From the NCBI GenBank assembly GCA_937897365.1, contig CALCOP010000192.1, positions 1 through 9,104 on the forward strand: a stretch of 9,104 nt of DNA, given 5' to 3'. Both the position numbers and the translations under genes were made by a program. This DNA comes from an uncultured euryarchaeote. GTDB lineage: Archaea; Thermoplasmatota; Poseidoniia; Poseidoniales; Poseidoniaceae. Positions 1-6,646 of this stretch are shown here, piece after piece; positions within the stretch are counted from its first letter, which is position 1; the number at the start of each line of letters is the position of its first letter. The notes below the pieces were generated by a model. That model made no database searches. It saw only the letters and a list, made by a program, of their open reading frames with translations, and was not told where the DNA came from.

Positions 1-2914
1 CAAGGATTTGGAACAGCAGAAGGAACCATGGTACGCCTTCAAAACGAACAATACGACCGCCTTTCAATGCATGAATGATATTCAATTTTGATGTCCAAAA
101 AGCAGACAACCATAATGTGAAGACGGCGAGAAGGAATCCCCAAACGGCTCCTGAAAATAATGAATTCCATTCCCATTCAAAGGTAAACTGATTCGAGCCA
201 ACAGATGAAAACATGTTGTCAAATCCTATGCTGATGAACCATGCAAGAACGATACCGATTAAAGCCCCCATGAGACTTGCTATGCTCGAAAGAATCATTC
301 CTTCTTGAACAGCAAGAGCACGAACATCAGATTGACGGACACCAAGTGCACGCATCGTACCGAGCTCAGAGCGCCTTGCCTCAGCCAACATCATTACAAT
401 CGTGAGAACCAGCAAAACTCCGGCAGCAATGGTAAATGTTCCAAAGACCAAAAACATGGCCGCAAGAACACCGGATGATTCTGCAGCCAAAGCTGCTGCC
501 TCAACTTTTACCGCACGAACCTCTAAATCTGCATCGGATGAGTTTGAGTTCTTGTCAAGCCAATCCATCAGTGGAACGGATATATTCTCACCCCACTGTC
601 CAGGAACTGAAAGAATGATCATTGAACGTTCATCTTCACCTGCTGAAGCCAAAACCTCGCCATCGTCGAGTGAGATCAGACCAAGAATGACTGAATCTAA
701 TTGTGAAAGAGTCTCCATTCCTTCTAAATCGCTGTAGGTTCCGTTAAAATCAAGTCGATACGCAGTATTATCACCGAAAGCATAGGGGATAAGCCCCTTC
801 ACCCAAACCTCACTTGTTGAGGCTGAAAGATTCAGTTCACTGAGTCTTTGACTGAACAGAACCTCACCTTGTTCTACGAGCGCAGGGGATTGTTCACCAC
901 CAAATGCAAGGAAGAGTTGCGGTAGTACACCGAGGCCACCAGTTGCCGAAACAATGGGAATACGAAGCGATTCAATGACGTTCGTTGAAGAGTTCCACTG
1001 GAGCAAGCCATTGGGGAATGTACACCAATGGTTCGACTCACGAATGGTGATTGAGGCGATGCCATCGCATGAGGAATGAAGTAGAGCAGTCGATGATTCA
1101 GAATCTTGTGTGGGCCACTGGGTAGATGAATCGAATGCAGAAAAGGAAATATTCGTCACGGATGATTGATAGCGATTCGTGGAGAGAAGTCCGTCAACTT
1201 GTAAAAAAAGGTCGACCTCATAATACAATTGTGTTGAAAGAATTGTAGACGGAAGAGAAAGTGAAAGGTTTGTCACTGTGTGTTCTTGCAAATCAAGTGA
1301 GAAGGAATGTAGCCTGAACGTATCTTCCACCTGTTCAAGCGCCCACCATCCGTCATCGCTGTTAGCCACAGATACCATTTCACCTTCGCTTTCATAACTG
1401 GCCCAACTTTCGGAATCAACCTCCCTTTCATAACCAATGACCAGCCCTTTATCACTCGCAATCAAGCCATACTCGCCGGATGAATCAAGTGTAAAATCGT
1501 GAGTGATTTCCCCTTCATCAACTCGCCATACCCAAGCATCTCCAGTTCCGTCAATTTGGTATCCAGCACCACTCGGTGAAAAATGCCATAATCCACGTAA
1601 TCCAGAGTGAAGTTGGGAAATCTCAGAATCAGCAAGTGTCAAGATTTGCTGATCTTTTTCTGTCAATTCAATTATGGGGACTTGAAGTATTTCCATCATT
1701 GTAGAATCTGCAGCAAAACTGCTGAGATTTCCACGTAAGCCACGGACGATTTCACCAGATATGCGACCCAATCCTTTCGTTGAAGTCAGTGTCATAGACT
1801 CGGTGTCTTCATCCAAAGTAATCTCTAAACCAACATCCTTCGCTTCAATGAATTGGTCGAGTAAAACTTCAACCTCATCCAAAATTGGTTCAATCTTACC
1901 AGCAGAATCATACCTGTCATCAACTGCATAATAGATGGAATTGATTTTTCCGTCAAGTTGTTGAAGCGATTGAGCGGTTGACAAATCAGTAAACATTGCA
2001 GAAGATTGCGTACCAGCTGCTGCACCTTGACCACTGTTTGCCACGATATTGAGAACTTTCATCGTTGCCTCAACTCGTTTCCTTGCACTGTCCTGAGTGA
2101 CATACCAACCAACCTCGAGCTCGTCACCAACTGAGATACTCAATTCATCTGCTAAAACCTGATTGACCGCGACATATGTTTGAGCAGAGAAGACATTCGC
2201 TTCATACACGTCTGCATAGCGAATTCCTTGCGAAGTCGTGCCTAATTCGGGCCATACCTCCTCGGCATCAATCGTTCTGTCCATCGCCATCCAAGTTATA
2301 CCCGTTAATGATGCATCATCAACGGAAATACTCGCTGAAGTGACCAAACCCTGTTGCTGGCCAATAATCGTTTTTGATAAATCTGAATGTTGCTGAATGC
2401 CATTCCACATGTTGTTTGCAAGTTCCTCTGAAACAACGACACGCTCTCCAACTGCAAGATCAAAACCTGAAATGGTGATGTCGGTTTCACCCCATGAACC
2501 TTCGACCTCATAACGAACGGTTGCATCCAATGAATCACCTACTACCATCGAAGAAGTAATGATAGCAGATGCAACAATCAAACCAGCCATGAGCAAGGCT
2601 GCTTGTCGACGTCTTCGAAGTATGTTTTGTGTAGCAAGGCGCCATACAACCAAGCGTTGTGGAATCAAGACTGGCTGGATGAGTATATGGCTGATGAGGC
2701 CAAACGAAAAGGCACCTGCCCACAGCGTAATTCCTGTTACAGAACACCAATCAAGGAACAAGTACGCGATGCAAGCATCAACGATAGGGACAAGAATGAG
2801 TAAAGTGGTTTTGCCGAGACTTCGTTCCTTCCAACGACCAATTCCAAAAGTAGATACTGCGCACAAAAAGGCCACAGCAAGACTTAGAAGAATCAACGGA
2901 AGAAGCAGATTCAC
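1..2914 (-). CDS. FtsX/MacB-family ABC transporter permease, very large, 3' end beyond left edge
   Basis: Membrane subunit of an ABC exporter, partner of the ATPase just upstream. The frame is open from a GTG at 2914 to the left edge (971 codons seen, no stop). Four hydrophobic segments lie in about residues 1-125: one at the N-terminus, one near TTLLILVPIVDACIAYLF, one near ITLWAGAFSFGLISHILI, and one near AALLMAGLIVASAIITSSM after a WRLATQNILRRRRQ stretch typical of FtsX-like permeases. A huge, mostly hydrophilic region follows (about 125-800). A classic FtsX domain (about 805-950) carries the cytoplasmic loop EARRSELGTMRALGVRQSDV between two membrane helices. The sequence continues past it, so a second half may exist. 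The GTG overlaps the ATPase stop (GTGA). An in-frame TGA lies eight codons upstream, so no longer start is possible. The GAGGAGGAG that encodes the ATPase tail sits right before the GTG and may act as a ribosome site. Substrate unknown; lipoprotein or lipid export is only a family guess. Confidence 0.88.
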   Translation of the reverse strand, partial: MNLLLPLILLSLAVAFLCAVSTFGIGRWKERSLGKTTLLILVPIVDACIAYLFLDWCSVTGITLWAGAFSFGLISHILIQPVLIPQRLVVWRLATQNILRRRRQAALLMAGLIVASAIITSSMVVGDSLDATVRYEVEGSWGETDITISGFDLAVGERVVVSEELANNMWNGIQQHSDLSKTIIGQQQGLVTSASISVDDASLTGITWMAMDRTIDAEEVWPELGTTSQGIRYADVYEANVFSAQTYVAVNQVLADELSISVGDELEVGWYVTQDSARKRVEATMKVLNIVANSGQGAAAGTQSSAMFTDLSTAQSLQQLDGKINSIYYAVDDRYDSAGKIEPILDEVEVLLDQFIEAKDVGLEITLDEDTESMTLTSTKGLGRISGEIVRGLRGNLSSFAADSTMMEILQVPIIELTEKDQQILTLADSEISQLHSGLRGLWHFSPSGAGYQIDGTGDAWVWRVDEGEITHDFTLDSSGEYGLIASDKGLVIGYEREVDSESWASYESEGEMVSVANSDDGWWALEQVEDTFRLHSFSLDLQEHTVTNLSLSLPSTILSTQLYYEVDLFLQVDGLLSTNRYQSSVTNISFSAFDSSTQWPTQDSESSTALLHSSCDGIASITIRESNHWCTFPNGLLQWNSSTNVIESLRIPIVSATGGLGVLPQLFLAFGGEQSPALVEQGEVLFSQRLSELNLSASTSEVWVKGLIPYAFGDNTAYRLDFNGTYSDLEGMETLSQLDSVILGLISLDDGEVLASAGEDERSMIILSVPGQWGENISVPLMDWLDKNSNSSDADLEVRAVKVEAAALAAESSGVLAAMFLVFGTFTIAAGVLLVLTIVMMLAEARRSELGTMRALGVRQSDVRALAVQEGMILSSIASLMGALIGIVLAWFISIGFDNMFSSVGSNQFTFEWEWNSLFSGAVWGFLLAVFTLWLSAFWTSKLNIIHALKGGRIVRFEGVPWFLLLFQIL

Positions 2915-3609
2915 TCCTCCTCTGTAACCTTCTTGTCATTGATAATGATGCCATCCGACATCTGGAGAGTGCGGGTACAATTTTCCGCAATCACTGGGTC
3001 GTGAGTGACGATGAGGAACGTTGTATTCCGCTCTTTATTGAGGTGAAGAAGAAGTTCAAGCACTTCAAGAGATGTTGCTGAGTCAAGATTTCCTGTCGGC
3101 TCATCACACAGGATGACTGCAGGGTTGTGCACCAGTGCACGTGCCACTGCTACGCGTTGTTGTTGACCTCCAGATAATTCTGCAGGACGATGTTCAGCAC
3201 GGTCACCAAGTCCGACGGAAGCGAGTGCTTCAAGGGCACTGGAGCGTGAATCTGATGCCGAGTGACCAAGGAGGAGCATCGGCAATTCGACGTTTTCTAC
3301 GGCCGAAAGAACGGGAAGGAGATTAAAATCTTGGAAAATGAAACCGAGATACTCTGCGCGCATCCGAGTTCGTGCATCGTCCGAAATTCCAAAAAGTGGT
3401 TGGCCTTTGACAATCACTTCTCCCGAATGTGGTTCATCAATCCCCGAGAGAACATTGAGGAGAGTGGTTTTTCCACAACCAGATGGCCCCATGATTGCAA
3501 CCATTTCACCTGCCTCAATCTCAACATTTACGCCCTTAACCGCCTGAATCGTAGATTCACCTGAGGGGTAGATTTTCCACAAACGGGTTGCTTTCATCAC
3601 AGGTCCCAT
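2911..3609 (-). CDS. ABC transporter ATP-binding protein, MacB/LolD/FtsE type
   Basis: Cytoplasmic ATPase that would drive the FtsX-type permease encoded next. All nucleotide-binding motifs are present and intact in the 232 residues: Walker A GPSGCGKT (41-48), Q-loop Gln93 in IFQDFNLLP, signature LSGGQQQR (145-152), Walker B VILCDE (165-170) followed by PTGNLDS, and the switch His203 in VTHD. The LLPVLSAVENVELPMLL stretch and the length are typical of the LolD/MacB/YknY group, which pairs with permeases having long extracytoplasmic domains. The gene shares a 4-base stop/start overlap with the permease, so the two are surely co-transcribed. The start at 3609 (ATG) has no Shine-Dalgarno sequence but has a TATA-like box about 27 bases upstream, as in leaderless archaeal mRNAs. 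Met5 (3597) is an alternative start. The substrate cannot be read from the sequence. Confidence 0.95.
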   Translation of the reverse strand: MGPVMKATRLWKIYPSGESTIQAVKGVNVEIEAGEMVAIMGPSGCGKTTLLNVLSGIDEPHSGEVIVKGQPLFGISDDARTRMRAEYLGFIFQDFNLLPVLSAVENVELPMLLLGHSASDSRSSALEALASVGLGDRAEHRPAELSGGQQQRVAVARALVHNPAVILCDEPTGNLDSATSLEVLELLLHLNKERNTTFLIVTHDPVIAENCTRTLQMSDGIIINDKKVTEEE

Positions 3610-3631
3610 ACATTGAGGACAAGCGAGTGCG

Positions 3632-3639
3632 TTGATAAA
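3632..3639 (-). promoter_or_regulatory. TATA-like box for the ABC exporter operon
   Basis: On the minus strand the sequence reads TTTATCAA, centred about 27 bases before the ATG at 3609. That is the spacing expected between an archaeal TATA box and the transcription start. If transcription begins at or near that ATG the mRNA is leaderless, which agrees with the lack of a Shine-Dalgarno sequence. The same bases read GATAAAC on the plus strand, about 24 bases before an ATG at 3661, so this spot could also serve the divergent gene. The match is short and AT-rich by nature, so this is a candidate only. Confidence 0.4.
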
Positions 3640-3678
3640 CTACCGCTTCAAAGCATCACTATGAACGATGGGGGAGTC

Positions 3679-3912
3679 ATGGAAGTCACGCTTCTTGCGT
3701 TTGGACCACTGGCCGAAATTGTCAATTGGAAACGAGAGCAAATCACTGTGGAAAATAATCAAACTGTGACTCAGGTTTTACATATTTTAAAGATTGAAGA
3801 CTGGATTGAAAAGGGTCTTATTGTCGCCCGCAACGGTATTCACTGCGAGTTGGATACCAAGTTAGAAAACGGAGATGAATTGGCTTTGCTACCTCCAGTA
3901 TCTGGTGGATAA
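3679..3912 (+). CDS. MoaD/ThiS-family ubiquitin-like sulfur carrier (possible SAMP)
   Basis: Small beta-grasp protein of 77 residues ending in PPVSGG. The C-terminal Gly-Gly is the feature of MoaD, ThiS and archaeal SAMP proteins that an E1-like enzyme adenylates, so that sulfur can be carried for molybdopterin, thiamine or tRNA thiolation, or so that the protein can be joined to target lysines. It begins MEVTLLAFGPLAEIV, the usual first strand and helix of MoaD, and has NGDELALLPPVSGG at the end, the usual last strand and tail. The ATG at 3679 is preceded by GGGGGAG. An in-frame ATG at 3661 adds six residues and lies where a TATA-like box could make a leaderless start, so either may be used. 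A TTG further upstream (3613) would overlap the promoter and is unlikely. No MoaE, MoeB or ThiF gene is visible, so its pathway cannot be decided here. Confidence 0.85.
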   Translation: MEVTLLAFGPLAEIVNWKREQITVENNQTVTQVLHILKIEDWIEKGLIVARNGIHCELDTKLENGDELALLPPVSGG

Positions 3913-3983
3913 TGAAACAAATACATCCTGTTTAGCCGAAGCCTTCAACACTGTATCCCAACTCCACGGACTGAGGAAGGGGC

Positions 3984-4286
3984 ATGATTGGCGGTTTAGG
4001 ACCACTTGAACTGACGATTCTTATTGGATTATTTTTCATATTATTCGGAGCGGAACGCTTGCCAAAGATGGCAAATGCGTTAGGCCGTTCAAAAGGCGAA
4101 TTTCAGAAAGGCTTGAATGACACATCCCGGACGATTATCGATCTTGAGGCTGATGGACGAACTCCATCACAACAACTCGCCCAGCGGGCACGAGATGTAG
4201 GGCTTGACCCCTCTGGGATGGGAGTTGAAGAACTTGAAAAGAAAATTTCAGCACTTGAAAGCATGGACTCAAGTTCTGAAGAGTGA
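3984..4286 (+). CDS. tatA: Twin-arginine translocase subunit TatA/TatE family
   Basis: Pore-forming subunit of the Tat pathway, which exports folded proteins across the cytoplasmic membrane with TatC. The 100 residues show the full family plan: a short outside N-terminus with a GLGPLEL start, one membrane helix (about 7-22, LELTILIGLFFILFG), the FG hinge, and an amphipathic helix (ERLPKMANALGRSKGEFQKGL, about 24-44). A hydrophilic acidic tail ends in SSSEE. Glu at the start of the membrane helix matches the polar residue conserved in TatA. The ATG follows a purine-rich GAGGAAGGGG. It lies 71 bases after the sulfur carrier gene on the same strand and may be co-transcribed. No TatC gene is in the window. 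TatA and TatB cannot be told apart firmly, but archaea usually have only TatA types. Confidence 0.9.
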   Translation: MIGGLGPLELTILIGLFFILFGAERLPKMANALGRSKGEFQKGLNDTSRTIIDLEADGRTPSQQLAQRARDVGLDPSGMGVEELEKKISALESMDSSSEE

Positions 4287-4287
4287 T

Positions 4288-4779
4288 TCAGCGTTTTTTC
4301 TTCAACACTAAAGGTGAACCACACCGCTCACATTCTCCTACGTCTCCCTTTCTCGAACGAGAGACATCTTCCGCAACATCCAGTGAAATACGGCATCCCG
4401 TGCATCGTAATTCCCATTTCCATACATGTTGAGCTCCAGCAGTACCAACTGATTGTGAGACTTTTCCGGCAGCATTCATGGTATTTTGTAATCGATAATC
4501 GTCCGTTACTAATTCTAAATCAAGGCTGAGTGCAAGTGCTAAAACATCGAGGTCAACATCGGAAAGTCGAGGAAGGTCACCGCTTCGTGCAGCACATTCT
4601 CGTGCTTTATCGAGCCACTGCTCATTCACATCTCGCCACTCAATGTCAATGGCTTGGACCAGCATCCAGCGTTGTGGGCTAACTCGTTCCAACTCTGCTT
4701 GCTGACTTGTGGCACAAATGTTGCCCGTAAGTTCACTGACTGGCCAGTGAAGCAATGCAGCGGTATCAAGAACTCGCAT
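4288..4779 (-). CDS. nob1: Nob1-like rRNA-maturation endonuclease (PIN domain plus zinc ribbon)
   Basis: Archaeal Nob1 is the nuclease that trims the 3' end of 16S-type rRNA precursor in the small ribosomal subunit. The protein begins MRVLDTAALL, with the first PIN-domain Asp at residue 5. It has the Nob1-type stretch SGDLPRLSDVDLDVLALAL (acidic residues near 74-78) and LELVTDDYRLQN (Asp93, Asp94). A C-terminal zinc ribbon follows the WKWELRC segment with CxxC pairs at about 126/129 and 150/153, and a basic KKKR end. Domain order and length (163 residues) fit archaeal Nob1. I chose the ATG at 4779 because it has AAGGA four bases upstream and starts right at the first PIN strand. A GTG at 4803 would add eight residues. 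It converges with tatA, leaving one base between the stop codons. Confidence 0.85.
   Translation of the reverse strand: MRVLDTAALLHWPVSELTGNICATSQQAELERVSPQRWMLVQAIDIEWRDVNEQWLDKARECAARSGDLPRLSDVDLDVLALALSLDLELVTDDYRLQNTMNAAGKVSQSVGTAGAQHVWKWELRCTGCRISLDVAEDVSRSRKGDVGECERCGSPLVLKKKR
4294..4299 (+). terminator. T-tract just after tatA (candidate terminator)
   Basis: A run of six T followed by CTTC starts eight bases after the tatA stop. Archaeal RNA polymerase often stops at such T-runs without a hairpin. The run is the complement of the Lys-Lys-Lys codons at the 3' end of the convergent Nob1-like gene, so its presence could simply reflect that coding sequence. Confidence 0.35.
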
Positions 4780-4859
4780 CAATTCCTTGACTGAAGAAAG
4801 CACTCTTTGAACTCACCGCACACCCACACCTTCAAGCGAGGGACATTGGAGCAACATTC

Positions 4860-5483
4860 ATGTCGTGGAAGGAAACTATACTCGACTTTTTCGAGATTTT
4901 CGGGCCCGCGAGTCTTGCTGTTCTCTCGTTTACTGAATCCATTATTCAGCCAATACCACCCGATTTACTCTATATTCCAATGCTCGCTGACACCATTGGA
5001 AATGTCCCGCTTGTCATATGGCTCTGGGTAACAGTCACGATAAGTTCGGTCGGGGGTTCACTCGTCGGTTACTGGATCGGAAAGCGATGGGGAAGGACAT
5101 TTGTTTCACGATTTTCAAAACAGGCACACTTGGATAAAATTGAAGCTTTGACACTCAAATATGGGACATTTGGCATTTTTATTGCGGCATTTTCACCGAT
5201 TCCATACAAGGTATTTGGTTGGGTTGCAGGAATGGGTGAAATGGAAAAGAAGCCATTTCTTCTTGCAGGTCTGTTTGGTAGAGGACTCCGTTTTGGCCTT
5301 GAAGCAGTGCTTATTGGCATTTATGGAAATGCAGCAATTGACGCCCTCAACTGGTTCCTTGAAAATGAAATTTTACTTGCAATCGTCATGATACTGGCCA
5401 CAATTCCAGCATGGTTCGCTTGGAGATGGTGGTCGAATATCGAACTTGAAGCCGATGGAACTGAACCTAAAACCAGTGAATGA
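4860..5483 (+). CDS. DedA/VTT-domain (SNARE-associated, YqaA-like) membrane protein
   Basis: Integral membrane protein of 207 residues in the DedA/VTT family, whose members are linked to lipid carrier or phospholipid flipping and to membrane balance. Family marks: an early SFTESIIQPIPPDLLYIP segment (23-40, re-entrant loop with an acidic residue and prolines), GYWIGKRWGR (70-79), then AAFSPIPYKVFGWVAGMG (109-126) and GRGLRFG (140-146). The FxPIPYK...GxxxM pattern and the short length match the YqaA branch rather than the longer DedA proteins. Hydrophobic segments lie at about 14-25, 50-75, 102-125, 133-157 and 168-190; the tail is short, acidic and polar. The ATG at 4860 has GGAG nine bases upstream. 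The gene is divergent from the Nob1-like gene with about 80 bases between them, where I see no clear TATA box. Actual substrate unknown. Confidence 0.88.
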   Translation: MSWKETILDFFEIFGPASLAVLSFTESIIQPIPPDLLYIPMLADTIGNVPLVIWLWVTVTISSVGGSLVGYWIGKRWGRTFVSRFSKQAHLDKIEALTLKYGTFGIFIAAFSPIPYKVFGWVAGMGEMEKKPFLLAGLFGRGLRFGLEAVLIGIYGNAAIDALNWFLENEILLAIVMILATIPAWFAWRWWSNIELEADGTEPKTSE

Positions 5484-5548
5484 GCAAGCATCCAATCGTT
5501 AAAGCGAGAGCGAATCATTATCAAGGGGTGGTCGGTGGAACGGCTGTC

Positions 5549-5626
5549 GCTCGTGTGGTGTAGCCAGGTCCATCATAGTGGGTTTTCATCCCGCCGACCC
5601 GGGTTCGAATCCCGGCACGAGCACCA
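5549..5626 (+). tRNA. tRNA-Glu (anticodon UUC), CCA encoded
   Basis: Complete cloverleaf. The acceptor arm GCTCGTG (5549-5555) pairs fully with CACGAGC (5616-5622). The anticodon stem GTGGG/CCCGC encloses the loop TTTTCAT, giving anticodon TTC (5585-5587), which reads GAA/GAG. The T arm CCGGG/CCCGG encloses TTCGAAT. The D arm GTGT...TCAT has a weak 13-22 pair, as is usual for tRNA-Glu. The discriminator base is A5623 and CCA follows directly at 5624-5626, so the tail is encoded in the gene. There is no intron. It lies 65 bases after the DedA-like gene; a weak AT-rich CATTATCAA about 30 bases upstream could be its TATA box. Confidence 0.96.
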
Positions 5627-5633
5627 ACTTGAA

Positions 5634-5638
5634 TTTTT
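5634..5638 (+). terminator. T-tract after tRNA-Glu
   Basis: The sequence TTTTTATT begins eight bases after the encoded CCA end of the tRNA. A short T-run is the usual stop signal for archaeal transcripts, so this is a likely terminator for the tRNA gene. No hairpin is needed or obvious. Confidence 0.5.
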
Positions 5639-5755
5639 ATTGTAAACCGCCAACTGCGTTTTAGAAAAACTGGGAAATTAGCAGAAATGCTCGAGAGGTA
5701 TCCACTATCACGAGCACACAATTACATAAGCGCGGTACGGCGTTTACGAACACTG
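5639..5755. other. Intergenic stretch with no gene seen
   Basis: This AT-leaning stretch between the tRNA terminator and the pirin 3' hairpin holds no convincing open frame. The 66-codon minus-strand frame over this region runs through the tRNA gene and is not a real gene. A 9-base match to the tRNA 3' end (CACGAGCAC at 5709-5717) is noted elsewhere and judged to be chance. Confidence 0.4.
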
Positions 5756-5792
5756 AAAAATCAAAATTGATAACTCATAATCTCGATTTTGA
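5756..5792 (-). terminator. Hairpin plus T-tract downstream of the pirin gene
   Basis: On the minus strand, just after the pirin stop, TCAAAAT (5786-5792) pairs perfectly with ATTTTGA (5761-5767) across an 18-base loop, and TTTTT (5756-5760) follows at once. Shape and place suit a terminator for the three-gene minus-strand cluster. The stem is AT-rich and the loop long, so the T-run may matter more than the hairpin. Confidence 0.5.
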
Positions 5793-5800
5793 GAAAACTT

Positions 5801-6646
5801 TCATGCGAGGGTACCATTTTGATAGTCAAAGAGGGCTTGTTGAATCTCTTCGCGAGTATTCATCACAAATGGGCCATAACGAGCGATAGGTTCGTTTAAT
5901 TCAGGGCCGGCAAGAATCAAAAATTCGGCGTCATCCTTACGTGTTTCGAAGGTAACGACATCCCCGTCATTAAGAATGCCGAGTTGTCCATCACGTATTG
6001 GTTTTCCATCGACATATACCGTGCCACCGAATACGTAAACCATGCCATTCAATCCCTGTTCAATGCTTTGTTGATGGGAGCCTCCCTGCTGTATTTTCAT
6101 ATGGATGTAGGTGATTGGGATTACGGTGTCAATTACTGCTTGAACGCCGAGCGTCGAACCGGCGATTACATTAGCCCAGACTTTCCCATCTTCTGAAGTG
6201 GCTTTTGGAATGTCTGTTGCAGGAATGTCTTGGTAGCGTGGTGGCATCATCTTATCTTTTGCGGGAAGGTTAACCCAAATCTGAAAACCATGGCTTACCC
6301 CACCCTGTTGTAGAAAATCATCCTGCGGGAGTTCTGAATGGATGATACCGCGACCTGCAGTCATCCATTGGACATCACCGGAATTGAGGTCACCTTTGTT
6401 ACCAGCGCTGTCTTCGTGCTTCATGGCACCCTGAATCATGTAAGTCACCGTTTCAAATCCGCGATGAGGATGCGCAGGGGCGCCGATAGCTTGCCCCGGA
6501 TCCCAGTGAACGGGACCCATTTCATCAAGGAGCAGAAATGGACTCATTAAACGACCCATTGCAGTAGGTCTGCGTACTGGGAAACCTCCACCCTCGAGGA
6601 CGGTATGTGTGGGAGCAGTCATCTTAAGAGTTCGAGCGACATTCAT
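5801..6646 (-). CDS. Pirin family protein (bicupin)
   Basis: Full-length pirin of 281 residues, a two-cupin metal protein. Some bacterial pirins act as quercetin 2,3-dioxygenases and human pirin is an iron-dependent redox-sensing nuclear co-regulator. The four N-cupin metal ligands are all present: His59 and His61 in HPHRGFETVTY, His103 and Glu105 in GRGIIHSELP. These match the spacing of the human ligands His56, His58, His101 and Glu103. Other family marks are RRPTAMGRLMSPFLLLDEM at the N-terminus, GDVQWMTAGRG (90-100), the central FQIWVNLPAKDKMMPPRYQ, and a C-cupin ending with LILAGPELNEPIARYGPFVMNT. The start ATG overlaps the stop of the flavin reductase by four bases (ATGA), so the two are translated together. 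Substrate is unknown in archaea; with the neighbour, a redox or quinone/flavonoid-type detoxifying role is a reasonable but untested guess. Confidence 0.94.
   Translation of the reverse strand: MNVARTLKMTAPTHTVLEGGGFPVRRPTAMGRLMSPFLLLDEMGPVHWDPGQAIGAPAHPHRGFETVTYMIQGAMKHEDSAGNKGDLNSGDVQWMTAGRGIIHSELPQDDFLQQGGVSHGFQIWVNLPAKDKMMPPRYQDIPATDIPKATSEDGKVWANVIAGSTLGVQAVIDTVIPITYIHMKIQQGGSHQQSIEQGLNGMVYVFGGTVYVDGKPIRDGQLGILNDGDVVTFETRKDDAEFLILAGPELNEPIARYGPFVMNTREEIQQALFDYQNGTLA

Noticed and set aside
402..737. Plus-strand open frame of 111 codons
   Set aside because: It lies wholly opposite the permease, whose minus-strand frame is continuous and has clear FtsX motifs here. The product is Ser/Thr/Lys-rich with no recognisable domain, as expected for an antisense shadow.
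1..2914. Permease as a broken gene with several frameshifts, suggested by many short minus-strand frames
   Set aside because: Translating from the GTG at 2914 gives one unbroken frame. Codon phase was checked at six scattered Met codons and at the left edge, and no in-frame stop was seen.
2559..2927. Plus-strand open frame of 122 codons
   Set aside because: Antisense to the N-terminal membrane helices of the permease; the product is basic and shows no family features.
5709..5717. Copy of the tRNA 3' end (CACGAGCAC) as an attachment-site remnant of an integrated element
   Set aside because: The match is only nine bases, and no integrase or foreign gene lies between the two copies.
5521..5721. 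Minus-strand open frame of 66 codons over the tRNA region
   Set aside because: It reads antisense through the whole tRNA-Glu gene, and its product mirrors tRNA sequence.
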